Assembly: GCA_036362985.1 (NCBI GenBank)
Contig: JAYGXS010000002.1
Coordinates: forward strand, 9,905,293-9,969,292
Origin: Ligula intestinalis
Lineage: Eukaryota > Platyhelminthes > Cestoda > Diphyllobothriidea > Diphyllobothriidae
Length of the DNA stretch: 64,000 nt
Reading direction: 5' to 3'
Both the position numbers and the translations under genes were made by a program. The stretch's first letter is position 1; each line of letters starts with the position of its first letter. Of the stretch, positions 9,346 through 21,852 are shown piece by piece. The notes beneath the pieces were generated by a model. The model saw only the letters and a list, made by a program, of their open reading frames with translations. It made no database searches and was not told the DNA's origin.

Positions 9346-10475
9346 GGTGCGCGTGTGCCACGCCCATACACATCACACCACACGCAGGCTGAATTGAGGT
9401 GGGGGGGGGGCGTCCAATGGGCCACGTTAACTGTCAGGCCCGTCCCTCGAAGAGCGAGGTCTCTGTTGTTGACGCAGGTGAGTGTCTGACCGCGTGTTTA
9501 TGTGCGCGAAGGACAGCACCTGAACTTTACTGTTTAGATATGACGCTAGGCGCACTCCAGATAAAGCAGGGGTTTGCTGCGCTTAAGACGTTCAACTCCT
9601 TCGAGGGCAGAGGACGAAAACTCCTCTTGTCGCTGCTAAGGTGGTGTTTAGCGGTAGAGCGAAGCGTCCTGGAAAGGTCTGGATGTTGTTAGAAAAGAAC
9701 TACTGATATTGAGGCCATGGGGAGGCAAATAGAGCTGGTATATAGAAGCGAGAGGATGAAAAACGGCAAACTGCTCGACATACGGACATGTTAGTGATTT
9801 GCACCCTACATTACAAACGCGCTAGTATTATCTTAATCTTAATCACCATTTTCTCACACAGATTAGGAGAACATACTGGGTGTGCCTCCTTAAACGCACA
9901 CACAGGCAGTGCTTATAGCATACTATCTACTCGCCTTCGTAAGCATGATAACTAAAAATTTAGCACTTGAGCAAAGGCACGTACCTATAGCAGCAGTATA
10001 TCAGTCCGTACCTAGCAGAACCGTACACTGCTCGATGGATCGAGTTGAGAGTGCGGAAACCAAGACAAATGCTGCTGTGCACAGGCCCCCAAGCATGTTC
10101 TTACCCGAAATAGCTCAACGCAGATTCACACTCCCGGTTGATACCAAGGGGATATGAGCCCTAGCGTTCGCTGTATCAGCGTCACCTCTGATAAATGGTG
10201 GCGTCAGTGCCAGCACCAGTACTATTAGACGTCTTGCCGTGATTTGGGAGATAAGTGCTGCGTGCTGACTTTAATCAACGTCACTTCTGACGTACCAAAC
10301 AGTCAGTACTAGCACCAACAAATACTATCACTAAGTTACACCCTAGTAAGTACTATAAGGAAGTAGCATTACCAGTCCTGGTTTACTTAAGTCTGGCTAG
10401 ACATTTACTATAAGTGAGTGAGGGTAGATAGCACAGTAGAACCCGCGCAAAGTCTACTGTCACTTTAAGACTAAA
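9346..10475. other. No recognised gene; degenerate twofold repeat near 10165-10335
   Basis: A poly-G run lies at 9401-9411. Two loosely similar ~80-bp stretches follow each other ('agcgtcacctctgata... gccagcaccagtactat' and 'caacgtcacttctgac... ctagcaccaacaaatactat'). No protein signal is convincing. Confidence 0.4.
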
Positions 10476-10700
10476 TTAGATGGTGTATTCGCTTGCATTT
10501 GATACAGCAGCACACGTTGGATCCCGTTTAGTCTTCCAGACTCCGGGAGAAGTTGAAGAGTGCGGAAGCGCTAACTACGTCCTCTATAACTTTAAACTAA
10601 ATCCTGAGGCCGTCACCTTCGGTACCGACCTGTCGGTGCACTTGGTGGACTTCATCGGAACCGATGGTCGAACACACACGTTCATAATAAACCAGGCTGT
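10435..10700 (+). repeat. Dispersed repeat R3, longer copy
   Basis: The block 'tgtcggtgcacttggtgga' to 'gatggtcgaacacacacg' recurs diverged at 11865-11935. The 5' part ('gcgcaaagtctactgtcact') resembles motifs inside the R4 repeats at 39.5, 40.85 and 42.26 kb. An 85-codon frame runs through it but has no known domain. Confidence 0.4.
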
Positions 10701-10737
10701 GTGTGTCACATGTGTATGGGCTGTTTGGTTTTTTTAA

Positions 10738-11839
10738 ATACAGTGCTCATGCCCATCTCCGATCTTCTTAAAATTTTCCCGCCATCTGCGAAAGGTGGTT
10801 TAGGGAAGAAATAAACGGTGGTCGATGGTGCACCACCCTGTCTCACTTTAGATTAATTCGCCCAAGCCACCTGTGATCATACTCACTTCGTTGAGCACGC
10901 GGTAGACCGTGTCATTTGCGACCACCAAATTATCGTGTCTGCGTGGACGTATAAATTGGCTTCAGACAGCTTCCGATAGTCGAGTGTATCTTCTTTTGCA
11001 AACAGCTTGAATAGACGGAAGCAACTGCTGTCCCAGTTTCTACCGTCTTCATCTGCCTACCACTTGCGTTATTCACAGCTATGGGATTCGTCAAATAGGA
11101 TAAAATGTCAACTATATTTCCTGTCTATCAAAACGAACTCCAGAAACTTCATCCTGGAACACATTCTGCGTCATCCGAGTACGTTAATACGAACAAGAGG
11201 ATTTTGGTCGTCTAATTAATAGACTACACGCAAGTCCACGCTCAAATTACTGGGAATTAGCATCTAATCCGAAAAGATATTGCAATTGCGTTCCTGCTGT
11301 TCTTAAGGTCGTAAATGCTCAGAGTGGTAATTGGTATGGTGTTTAAGTGTTTGACGATTAATTTCCAGAGAAAAGATTAGTTATATTTGTAGATCTATTA
11401 AATGTACATGTTTGTGTCTTCGTAATTTTCTTTTAATGCATTCTCGAACAAGTCTATACGTTTCTCTTTTGCTACAGGTGGAAGAAGAAAATATTGACCT
11501 TTAACCGCAGTGGGTCGTCAAGTTCTGCAAATATGCTTGAGCACTAGCACTCCCAGTCTCCAGTGAAGAAGTTACAGAGGCCATGGGACTGAAGATTTTG
11601 ACGGAGTGTCCGTGGGTTTTCCCGACCAGATATACTAGCAAGTATGAAAAGAAAGAAGATCTTCGGAAAATCGAGTTGTACTCGTGAATTTTCGAACAAG
11701 TATCACGCATTCGTCGTCAGACTAAATTAAAAGCGAGGGCTGGGAATGTCGCACTAGAGGTTTTGGAGGCAGAGGTTACAACGTATGTTTACCAATGGAC
11801 AAAAAATATCATCAAAAAGTGATAAGCATATGTTATTCA
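10738..11839. other. No recognised feature
   Basis: Nothing beyond short, unsupported open frames is visible. Confidence 0.45.
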
Positions 11840-11945
11840 TCGTTATTCACCTAAGACTGTCACTTTCTGTGCCAACCTGTTGGTGCACTTGGTTGATATC
11901 ATCGAAAGCGATGGTCGAACATACACACCGGAACAGTGAAGATGG
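11840..11945 (+). repeat. Dispersed repeat R3, short copy
   Basis: 'gactgtcactttctgtgcc', 'ctgttggtgcacttggttga' and 'gatggtcgaacatacacac' match the longer copy at 10.5-10.7 kb. Confidence 0.45.
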
Positions 11946-11949
11946 ACAA

Positions 11950-13160
11950 CCCTTGAACGAAACCAAAAACCTCCTCCTTTCTCCTTTCTTCTTTTGTACT
12001 TTTTCTTCTTCCTTTTCATTTTCAATTATGAACCATGCACGGGAAGATGGAATCTGAAATTTTGCGGGAGTTTCGGTTCATTTTCCACTTGAAGTGAAAA
12101 AAAGTAGCGTCTATTTAGCAACTCGGAATCTGTGTTTGCAGGCTGCGAATGTTTGATGGAGTAAGCGTGTGCTCAAAAAGCCTACTAAATGAAGTTAAGT
12201 AAATCCGAGGAAAGCTACTGGTATTCAAACCCCTTTTAGACAACTTCTACCCGGACGCCTGGAGGTTACCAGGCCCACAACTCTCCATCGGACCGATTTA
12301 AGACCTCCCCTGCTGCCTCCCGTTGCCCCGAGAGCAGGTCGCGGTAAGCGCAAGGCCACCAGCCACATTCTAGTGGATGATCCCATCGAAATGACGACTG
12401 CTGACCTCTGAGCCAATTTAACTGATGCCAAAGAATTTCTGCTACGGAGAGCTGATGTTCATGCTCTCCCGTCAAGTCTCACTCATCCACGACGTCTTCT
12501 CTCGCTCAGCGTTCCGCGGTTGCTGGCCCTACCTGCTAATTGGGAGACGGCATTGACAAGAGCTAATAAGTCATAAATGGACAAAACAGTTTCACTTTTT
12601 AATGTGGGTATCGTCCTCCTCCTCCTCCTACTCAACCTTTTTACTTGCTTCACTTAACTTTCGTTTCATATTATTTTCCTATCACTTTTCATGTTCTTCT
12701 TTGTTTCCTTTCCCTTATTCTTGGTCTTCCCCTTCTTCCCCTGGTACTCACTCGTTAAAGTGCAGGACTTAAGCAGGCTTCTTAAGTGGTTAGCTAAAGT
12801 TTACTAGTGAATACTTAATAAATCACTTCCATTGGCCAGTTGTCCGAATACTTAGAAATGCCAAGTAGCAGCCATTAAATGACTTAATGAGAACAAGAAA
12901 TCGCAGAAAATAATTGCGGAGACTGAGCAACTGAAGACTAAGCGGCTTCAAATGAACTGGACACTCCATTTTCCTGAAGCTTGAATGACTAATGAAAATC
13001 TTAATTAAAGAATGGGGGAATGAAATTAATGTGGGACATAGTTATCATTCTTTTTCTATACAAGGTCTTGCGAAGGGTTCTTATACACCATTCGTAGCGG
13101 TCTTTTTTTGGGAGGGGGGGGGTCTTTTAGGGGAGCTACTGGGTCAATGGTAAGGGTGAT
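11950..13160. other. No recognised feature
   Basis: Pyrimidine-rich tracts occur at 11975-12025 and 12610-12745. A poly-G run lies near 13117-13126. Open frames on the minus strand around 12225-12475 show no domain. Confidence 0.45.
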
Positions 13161-13164
13161 GGAT

Positions 13165-13345
13165 TTCTAGTCAACAGGTTATGGCTGGCTATGGCTGGTT
13201 GATGCTCTTTAATAAGTCGGAAGCAGCCATTCCAGCCTTTCTTCTCTTTGGCTTTAATTTTCTTCTGTCTATAATACCAGCCGCCCTATGACTGCTGACA
13301 GCGCTCGAGAGTGAGAACGACAGCCGATCAGTGGGTGCCCATATA
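13165..13345 (+). repeat. SINE-B remnant
   Basis: Only the body is recognisable: 'ggctatggctggttgatg', 'cagccattccagcctttct', then 'gcgctcgagagtgagaac'. The tRNA-like head is gone. Confidence 0.5.
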
Positions 13346-16165
13346 GCAATATTGACCCATTTTCTGAAGGACTATAATATTTTTACTAGGTATACTAGCT
13401 GTCCAAATAACGAAAATTGGTCTTCTAAAAAGAAATACAATGCAATATGAACCTTCCAGAGTATTTGTAGTGTATTTTAAAGCCATACCAGACCCCTGAG
13501 GCTCTTACGCTAATATACTTCCTGAAAAACGTAGGCACACTCAAAATTACACACCTCTTGGATTTTTTTCTTCAGGTTTTCCTGGCAGAAACATGAAAAT
13601 AGGACTCCCTTCTGATTCTGGGTACCTTGCTTTTATTTCAAGGGGATAATTTGAGCGTTAACTTTGCAATCAGGGTTGACGCTGAGGTTACCAGCTAGAC
13701 TGGATAATATTCATCCTTCCCGGATTTTTTTTTCAATGCTACATGTAACACCGGGGATTTCGTATTACTATGCATGCTCAGCTCATTAAGTATGAAGTTG
13801 ATTTCTCCGAGAGAAAAAGAAGGAGTGAGAAAAAAAGAGAGAAAGATTTCGGTTCAGCATGACGTTCTAATAGTACACCAATCTTATGATTGTTTTTGAA
13901 GCTAGAATACTGCCTGTGCTTAAGTTGTTCCCCATGCACTTGCCTGGCCTCTCACGGTCTTTATCGGAAAATTCAGTTGACCCCCAAAGCGCATCCAGCT
14001 GCGTCCATAAGCGTAGGCAGATTTCCTGTGACAGACTGGACCAGCCTAGCAATGAATCAGCCGACTCGGACGTGTAGGCGGAACGTTACGCAATAACATT
14101 TTGAGTGCAAGTAAACAATCGACTGGGACTTAGTTTGTCCTTCATGGACTTTAGTTTCGGCCAATTTTTTGATGAATCCTGAACCTCCCGTATACTGAAT
14201 CGGTGACATTTCTGACCGAATTCACGAAAGAACGCCTGTATGCAAATGATAGTCTTTAAAGAACTTATGAATTCCAATCTCTTTGAAATAAAGCCAGATG
14301 TAGGCGAACAGGCTAGATTCTAGAATATAAATCAGACGTAGTATAATAGGCGAGCTAGAGTGTATTCCAGTAAAAAAAGCGGAGAAATTTCATTATTTTT
14401 CAAAAGGACTTGTGGCAGTCCCCGACTATTTGTGACTTTGAACATTCCCACCTCCTTTTTTCTTGATTATCCCTAGATTTCGAATGCACCGAAAACACCG
14501 GTAGAACTTTATCCTCGTGTATAACAACACGCAGGTTGTAACTATTTTCCGTAATATTTTACATGCCTTTCGGTCTTTGCCCTTTTCTAGCATTGTTAAA
14601 TTTTACATTGGGTTACGCTCTACACTGATAGTCAGACAAGTGTTCTACCCCAAGAGTTAGTGATTGCTGACCCTGAATTTCATTTTAAATCCAACTAGCA
14701 ACGCATAAACAGCACAATTACGAACAGACCGCTTTATTCTGGTAAGAGGCTGGACGATAAATGTAGCCGGTACGATTGTCATCTTGTTGATCCAAAGATG
14801 CTCACTAAAGAAAAAGGGGTTTAAATCCCATAGAGCTAGGTCCGATTGTGGCTGAACTTGCATGATATAAACCTTGACAGAAGTAATTTGTGATAAGCCT
14901 CACATAAATTAAAAAAACAAAACAAGTTTGAGAAGAAAGTTGTTATTTGGATATTTTTGCATACCACACAAATGCTATTGTCAGGGTAAGCCAGAGTTGA
15001 GCACTGAAAGTACATGAATAATAATAAAGCATAGCCTGCAATCCTCTTAAACAGTTTAAAGAGAGCAGATTCTATCTGAAAGCAAGCTGATGATTTTTTC
15101 TAATTATCGTTCAAGCGCCTTCTCCTCTTCAATTCTTGAAGATTACTTAACGGAAAATACGTATGTCCACTATTGCTACTTTCCGTTCATTTCTGCTAAT
15201 CAGTTTTACAAGAATTGGTTTTTGGCCAAAAGACCACCCACCTTTTTAGAAGTACAAAAGCCGCCCGAAATTGTTTCATCTGCAGTGTTCGCCGAGCCTT
15301 TTTGTCTTTTGTCCTTTACACTCTCGTGAGATCATACTCCGAGTCATATTTATGTTTAATGCTTTTGCAAGAATCGCTGAAACGACCAATTAGCCTTTTC
15401 AAATGATGTAAACCTCAGCATTTACGACCCGCCTTCAAAACACTGAGGTGTATTCATCACTTAACTATACTGAATGGATGGAAACACAAGTAGTCATTTC
15501 ATCAGCAGAAAAAAAGTGTTCGCTGAAATTATTTAGTAATTTAGGTGATGTGAGATCTTACCTCTGCTCTATCTGTGAGAACTACGAATTCAAAGTTATA
15601 CTTTCTGGGATATGTTATAGGGTAAATCTTATTCCTGTGATTCCGGAAAAAGACTTCTGACAATTTTGATCGTCCTCTATGCTTTGTGACCTAAAGCGAA
15701 GGAGTTTATTTCCTCACTTAGATCAAAGCTGTATTCTTAAGACTATTGGTCGTAAGAAAAACAATCTTTCTTCTTCTTCTCAACCCTTAGTGGGTCGGGA
15801 GTTTCCCACGTATATTTCTAAAAGAACGAACTGGTAAGTCATGCATCCTGTGTTGAATAAATTTTGTTTGCGCTCAGTTAACCAAATAGATAATTAAGCT
15901 TCCGTTTGCCCCAGTTTGCATTAACACCCGGCGTTTTGGCAGGAAGTAGATTTAAGTTAATAAATGGAACAAAGAATATGCTTTTAATTGTAGGAGGCAC
16001 TTTCCCTCTTTTTGAGGACAGTAGTGGAATTTTGCCGATGAAGAAAGTCCTTCGAGTCTTCCTGACATTGTGAAGTTGAATAGCGCTGAAAAGCAGCAGA
16101 ACTGAAAAATTGCCCTTATCTGCTAGCACAGAAAACACATTGAATTGTTTTTTAAAGGTCAAGTG
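13346..16165. other. No recognised feature, AT-rich
   Basis: I found no domain, SINE head, LINE motif or inverted repeat. Short open frames lie on both strands with no supporting signal. The DNA may be intergenic or intronic. Confidence 0.45.
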
Positions 16166-16460
16166 AATTAAGCAAGTCTGCCAAACCCCCTAAAAATCAA
16201 GTTAGTCTAGTCGTCATTCTGTTGAATTCTAGATGATTGCTTAGGATATCCTGCCTGGGCAGTCAGCTTGCTGCTCTGTATTGGTGGATTCCATAAGAAC
16301 GGTAAGTTGGGCGGATAAAATCTATCTAAGTTTGATACCATTCACGGCGCACGGTGAGCCCCGTAGCTCAATGGTAGAGCGTTGGCTGTGCAAAAGCCTT
16401 CTCTGCTATGTGGATTCGACTCCCACCGAGACTGCAACTTTTTCAGAGATGAGTTAAATG
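16166..16460 (+). repeat. SINE-A copy
   Basis: A tail end ('caagtctgccaaaccccct') and middle segment ('gggcagtcagcttgctgc', 'ggtggattccat', 'gtaagttgggcgg') lead into a tRNA-like head at about 16358-16435. The head has A-box-like GTAGCTCAATGGTAGAGCG and B-box-like GGATTCGACTCCC. No acceptor stem forms, so this is not a functional tRNA gene. It is one of the clearest copies of the family. Confidence 0.7.
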
Positions 16461-17000
16461 AAAGGAGTTTAATGTTGCTCTAAATTTTCTAGGATATTCT
16501 TAGCCTTATTCCATACAGGTTTAAACCTCTTTATAAAAGCGAACGAGCCTGAATCATTATGTCCAGTTCATGGTATAGAAACGGACGTACCTGCTTCAAC
16601 TTCAAAAATAAATAAACGGTTAGTGCCAGAGAAACAATCATAGACTGAACTCTAAAAAATTCAAATCGCTGCAAAACTAGTTAAGCATACGCAGGTTGCA
16701 ATTATTACCTCAGTCGCTTAATCTGATGGCAGGCTTTAGTAGTTTGTCCTTAAATATTTACGTACCAATTCCTTAATATCCAACGGAAATTTAAATAAAA
16801 TGCTATGTATCCTGAGTCCATAGAGCTGCATTCTTATGGTAGAAATGAGGAGATATTTTTCATCGTGGAAATGATGCTGTAGAAATTGCGCCACACATCC
16901 ACATACTATGTTAGGAGTTCCCTAATAAAATTATTTTTGTAGCAATATAATATTACAGGCATAATTTGCCGATGCACGCAAACATCCGTGCCCCAGGAAG
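16461..17000. other. No recognised feature
   Basis: AT-rich sequence between SINE-A and the PLE foldback. Confidence 0.4.
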
Positions 17001-17050
17001 CAATTGAGAAGAAAAAGAAGACTCAATCACTGGGACAATATGTTTAATAG

Positions 17051-17090
17051 CCTGATGTTTCGATAGCCGTCGCGAATTCATCATCAGAGA
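17051..17090 (-). ncRNA. Hammerhead-ribozyme-like motif, family 1
   Basis: The minus strand reads CTGATGA, TGAATTCGCGACGGCTATC, GAAA, CATCAGG. The two core boxes are intact and helix I can pair TCT with AGG (one wobble). Helix II is mismatched and GTC has become ATC, so activity is doubtful. Confidence 0.5.
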
Positions 17091-17127
17091 CATGAGTAGC
17101 AGTAGTAGTACCTTTCTGCTACGCATG

Positions 17128-17167
17128 TCTCTGATGACGAATCCGCGATGGATATCGAAATGCCAGC
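17128..17167 (+). ncRNA. Hammerhead-ribozyme-like motif, family 1
   Basis: The plus strand reads CTGATGA (17131-17137), a hairpin with ATCC/GGAT, and GAAA (17157-17160). The cleavage triplet region TGCC has diverged from CGTC. Both core boxes are intact but helix II is imperfect next to the core. Confidence 0.5.
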
Positions 17168-17371
17168 CGAATAAACATATTGTCCCAGCGATCGAGTCTT
17201 CTTCTTCTCAATTACAGGCATAAATTATCGCGCACTGCATTCATACCGTGATTTGGTAACTATGTGACGAAGTTAATCATGTTGTCTTGGTTAACGCAGA
17301 ACACTTAGATCCTTCTCAATTGCTTAAGATAGGCCACGCCAGAACTTAAAATTTGCCAAACAGGAAAAAAG

Positions 17372-17950
17372 TGGCAACATTAGTTTAAGTAGTGCACCTC
17401 ATATACCGCTATTCCAAGCATTTCGGTCCAAGGTAACAGTGGTTATAGGGGTTTTATGGGTGGGGAAGTAGGATAGGCAGTGGAATATGCTTTAGTAATT
17501 GCTTTATGTATTTTTATTTTACTGTATTCAGAAATTGTGTTGATTTATACCTGCAGATTTTCCTAATCTGTATTATCATTTGACGTATTATTGAAAAAAC
17601 CGAGTACCAATATGTGGATTTCTTTAAATTCCTGGAAAAATGGAAATATTAGTTAGGATGTCATCTACTTCAACTTATCTGATGTCTAACTTGCCGTTAT
17701 GGATTTAAATAAGTAAATTCCACGGCGTGAAGTGCCTTGCACACCTTCAATTTGCATGCGGAATAGCTTACTTCCAGCGGCCGCGGGAAACAAATTTAAC
17801 TACATTTTTCCGCTTTAAACCTACTTTTACCAATTTTCACCACTACTTATCCTATTTTCCCGCGCTCGAAACGCCTATAACCACCGTTTTTGTATGCAAA
17901 AATATTGAAACTAGCGGTATATGAGGTATACAACTTGAATTACATTTGCC
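17372..17950. mobile_element. Long-TIR MITE-like element, copy 1
   Basis: Ends are inverted repeats of roughly 100 bp. The left starts TGGCAACATTAG and includes CTCATATACCGCTA and 'gtggttataggggttttatg'; the right end carries the reverse complement. The interior matches copies 2 and 3 in reversed orientation. No transposase frame is present, so it is non-autonomous. The superfamily was not identified. Confidence 0.68.
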
Positions 17951-20560
17951 AAAAAAATTAAATTTTTTGAGAGGACGAGTTCATACTGATGCGGCTACAT
18001 GTCGAGTCTGAGTAGGTAAGTAAAATGCGGTCCACAGGCTATTCTTGATTGAATAGAGTCTTTATTGAGCTATATTTGCTTTCTAAAGCGTTCTTATATG
18101 TCACCAAAGGACAAAATCTACCCTTACCAGCTGTCTTTCAATCACATTAAGATTTGCGCAAAAAGCCTATTTTCAGCAATTCAGATTAGAATAACCAGAA
18201 CCGTTTGATTGAGTAAAAGAACTGACAGGTGATGGGAGTCCTTTGAATAATGCCAAACGAAATTCGAGCTATTGACGCGCACATGATCGTACATGAAGTC
18301 ACTAAAATTAGTTGGCAGTTTTATTTGGACAAGCATAAATAAGCACAGATGTAATGCTCTATGGTATTACCTCAGTGGTCACGATAGCCACTTTAGATGG
18401 TTTCCTGGCAAACGGCTACACGCCCAAACACAGCCTTGGCTTTTACCTGCTAAACCGGAGAGGTAGTCATTAACCGGTCCTCGGAATACGAGTCCGTATC
18501 TTTTGATAGCCCTATTCGGCCCAACTCTTTATTAGCTGTGGATGAGATAACGTTTATCGTGACCATAGAAATCAGGCAGTTTAGGATGCTTGTGGAGGAG
18601 GGAGGGTAAATTGCACATATAGGGCACGAACTGGCACAGTGAACTTCACGTTACTATAAAAAGACAAGGGTGGCCGAATATGAGGGGTTTCTCTGGCTTA
18701 GGGAAATGCATCCACTGAAATTCGCAGCATTAGACTGAACATTCAAACCGTGACATCGGGTGCCTGAATCTGCATTCTTGCAGAATCTCGACGTGTTATC
18801 AGAAGCCACTCTCAGATATGAAGGATTATTTATTTTTTGAGTTTACTGAAACCTCTGATTTACACCTTAAGCAAGCTGGGACACAGACAAACCATCGGAG
18901 GGTGTGAATGCTCTGCAGAAATGAAACTTTTCTACCAGACTGAAGTCATTAAAACTTGCCGCCTGTGTCACGTGCAGCACCGCACCTGCCTTCTTGATTT
19001 CACAAATCGAGTTATCTAGTGTGTTTTTGCTTCCCAAGAAGGTCTCCAGAGCAAGTTCACTAACAAAGATCCGTTGGCCCGGGTGGGTGCCTTGGTTATC
19101 CCAAGGCGTCACACGTAGTACAACGCTAATCGCACAAGTAATTAGAAGCGTTCACAAGACAAAAACTTGCTTTTTTGTCTGTGTACTTTTCTATCGAGTT
19201 AACTGGTTAGCACGCTGACGCAGGACAAAAAAATGCCAAGAAGTACCGTCAGCTGCAGAAGTAGAAGCGAAAAGAGCCTTCTCTAACACTACACGATATC
19301 TATATTTTCTTTCACATGCACATTACTAACCGAATGCCTAAATATTGTAGTTATTGCAGTTCTCAACATACTTGAAAAATCTGATAGTTACACCGTCTAC
19401 AGGTACAAGAGCCGATCCCTTTTCATGTGAATATTTGCAGACTATAAAAAAAGAAACACTTGAGGGATTTCTTGAGCCGCAACAGTCAGTTTAGAAGCTA
19501 TGCACTTTCGCATTTAGTAGTGACCATGATCTTCATTCTTTCTGCTATCGAATAGAGCAGGCGTATACATCATTAAAGATATTTTGCTCAATACATTTTG
19601 GGAGAGTACGTCATCGGCTTACGTAACGCTCTGTGTTGTAATGTTAGCCGAAAGCCGAGATATCCCCGCCTAATTACGCTCCCACGGAAGAACACAACAA
19701 GAAGATCACAAAAGTAGAATTCTTTTAGAATAACTAATACAGCGTACTCATGGGAAGCCGAGCGTACAGATTGGGCCAATCGGATTGTGATCTCAAGAGC
19801 GGGCTAAAGTGCTGAGTGGCTTTCGAGTTGACCGACGTGATAGGGCAGAACACTAATCACGGCCAGGGGCTTGATTGACCTCATCAATCGCGTGGCTTGT
19901 ATCGATCGAGAGCGTACCGTGGGACAAGTAACCATCTCACACTTATCTAACACTCTGGAGTGCCGAAATCTTGACATGTGCAGAAAGTGTGTCACTTAGA
20001 AAAATTAGGCTCTTAAAACCATTATTTTACCATATAGGCTGCATTAGTATCCCTAAGAGAATAAACCTTCCTGGATTCTGTACCTGCGGTTGATTCAACC
20101 AAACCTCCCGATCATTCTACTCTTTTTAGTATGTCAAACAATTCCTTACACCTAGAGGTACTTTGCCATGGGCTTGGAAAGCATATATCACCGGTCCAAA
20201 CTACTCAAAATTGCGTTTGCGTGCGTCCAACAGAAGATAGCGCACTGATCGACTGCTAGCACACAAAGATTGACCATTGGCGTCTTAAGAGAACCAAAAA
20301 GACTAGTGTTTACAGCCCCCGCTCCTTAAAAAGAAGGTCTCTGGGACTTCAGACCTAAAAATGGACTTGTGCAGTTGCACGCATCACGTTTGGGGTAATG
20401 ATTGCAGCCTATTTTGCGGCACCTCCAGGCCGGATAGGTTCTCTGCCCAAATAATGAGTTCAGCCTCCTTGCAAGACAGTCTGCTCTCGTCCCGCAAATA
20501 CGTTTTGAAGGGAACGAAAGAGTGCAAAAAGGTTGGTTTTGCAAGGTATAACAGACTTCC
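17951..20560. other. No recognised feature
   Basis: Several short open frames occur (for example 18837-19218 and 19588-19995) without motifs, splice context or repeat matches. Confidence 0.45.
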
Positions 20561-20564
20561 ACGC

Positions 20565-20890
20565 AATATAAAAGTTTACGGATTTCAAGAAAAAAGGCCT
20601 TCAATATGAAGAGTAAATGAGAATTTAGATGCCAGAGTAACACCATGATACCTGAAAGAGGATACCTTGTTGGGCAGCATGTCAATGGATTCAGGACTGG
20701 AAGAGGGTCGCAATCGAAAAGGACTCTGGACTGACCTCTGGTCGTTAAGTACAAGGCCATTTGCTGACGACCATGCTTAGAAGTGGTCTAGGTAATCTTT
20801 CAGTACTTGAAGATGTATCTGCATTTTGAGAGGATCGCCAACAACCATATCATTAGCATCTTTAACCAACAAATATTTATTTGGAAACCG
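20565..20890 (-). pseudogene. LINE-X reverse transcriptase fragment
   Basis: Read on the minus strand with frame changes: DANDMVVGDPLKMQIHLQ (a decayed YADD region), then GLVLNDQRSVQ, then FRYHGVTLASKFSFTLH and EGLFLEIRKLLY. The order 'ADD motif, LNxxKS, YLGVTL' is typical of non-LTR retrotransposon RT. The same peptides occur at 25.7-26.5 and 29.7-30.6 kb. The frame is broken and the catalytic aspartates are lost. Confidence 0.65.
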
Positions 20891-21357
20891 TAGAATCTTG
20901 TGTTAGTCATCATTTTGAGTTTACCGTTTTCGCACATCTCTCATTTGTCTGACGCCGAGCTGGCGGATCAGACTCGAAAATTCACAAAATTAACATTATT
21001 TTTCCCAAAAATCTTTATCGTTAATAGTATCAAGCTTTACCACTGATTTGAGATGCTCGTATAAAAAATATATTTTATAGAACATGGACACGGGAATCTC
21101 CTTTCTTGTACTCGGCTGGTAGAAGAGTACGTCTTCTTTCAAACTGTTACTTTCGGCTATGCTGCTACCTTTTACCTTTAAAAGATTTTGTTGATTGCTT
21201 GATTATTTATCACCCGACTTGCCGTTACACGTGTATTTAGGGTATTCGCACTACATGCTGTATACATTCTGTATGGGGGATAGGAAACACTTCTACACCA
21301 TGAAGAAGACGTCAAATAGTAGGCGGAAAAATGTGCTGTGCGCGCGGACCTATTGGT
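20891..21357. other. No recognised feature
   Basis: AT-rich spacer between LINE-X and the MITE-like copy 2. Confidence 0.4.
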
Positions 21358-21852
21358 GGGCGAAAGTAACTCATGTAGACCTATTCATATTCCCTTAGTC
21401 TCAGCATTTTGTCCTGCAAAAATGGTGATTATAGATTTCTGTGGGGTGGGAAAATAGGATAGACAGCGAAGGAAATTTTTAGAAGTAAGTGTAAAGTGAA
21501 AAAAAATTAGTCGAAGTTGCTTCCCGCGGTCGTTGGGAGCAGGTTGTTCCACATGTAAATTGAAGGTGTGTGCGGCGCTTCGCGCCGCAGACTTTACTAA
21601 TCTAACTTCAGAACGGTAAGTTAGACCTCAGGTTATTTGAAGTAGATGAACTCTTGAATGATAATAAAGATTAAGAAAATTTACAGATATCAATCAACAA
21701 CATTTCTAAATACAGTAAAAAATAAAAAGGCATTTAGCATTTATTAAAGTTTATTTCACTGCATATCCTTATTTCTCGCCCATAAAACCCGATAACCACA
21801 GTTTTCGTAGGAAAACATGCAGGTTGTAGGGATTAATAAGCTACTGTTGCCC
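21358..21852. mobile_element. Long-TIR MITE-like element, copy 2
   Basis: The left end begins near GGGCGAAAGTAACTC and the right end closes with 'gctactgttgccc'. The inner TIR parts are 'gcattttgtcctgcaaaaa' and 'cgtaggaaaacatgc'. A strong internal hairpin (GCGGCG-CTTCG-CGCCGC) lies near 21570-21590. The interior matches 51424-52004 in the same orientation. It has no coding capacity. Confidence 0.7.

Larger units (their letters stand above)
17001..17216. mobile_element. PLE family 1 termini as a head-to-head foldback
   Basis: Two inverted arms (about 17001-17096 and 17121-17216) are separated by only ~25 bp. Each arm has an intact CTGATGA box, a helix II candidate and GAAA, then family sequence ('cataaacatattgtcccag' type, then 'gatcgagtcttcttcttct'). 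No coding sequence lies between them. It is a minimal inverted-termini structure. Confidence 0.62.

Noticed and set aside
16358..16435. Possible tRNA gene (good A- and B-box-like sequence)
   Set aside because: The acceptor stem does not pair, the anticodon arm is distorted, and the same head recurs with a shared tail at many sites. It is a SINE head.
20326..20760. 144-codon minus-strand frame as a host gene
   Set aside because: Its sequence is an off-frame reading of a LINE-X RT fragment; the true RT peptides appear in a neighbouring frame.
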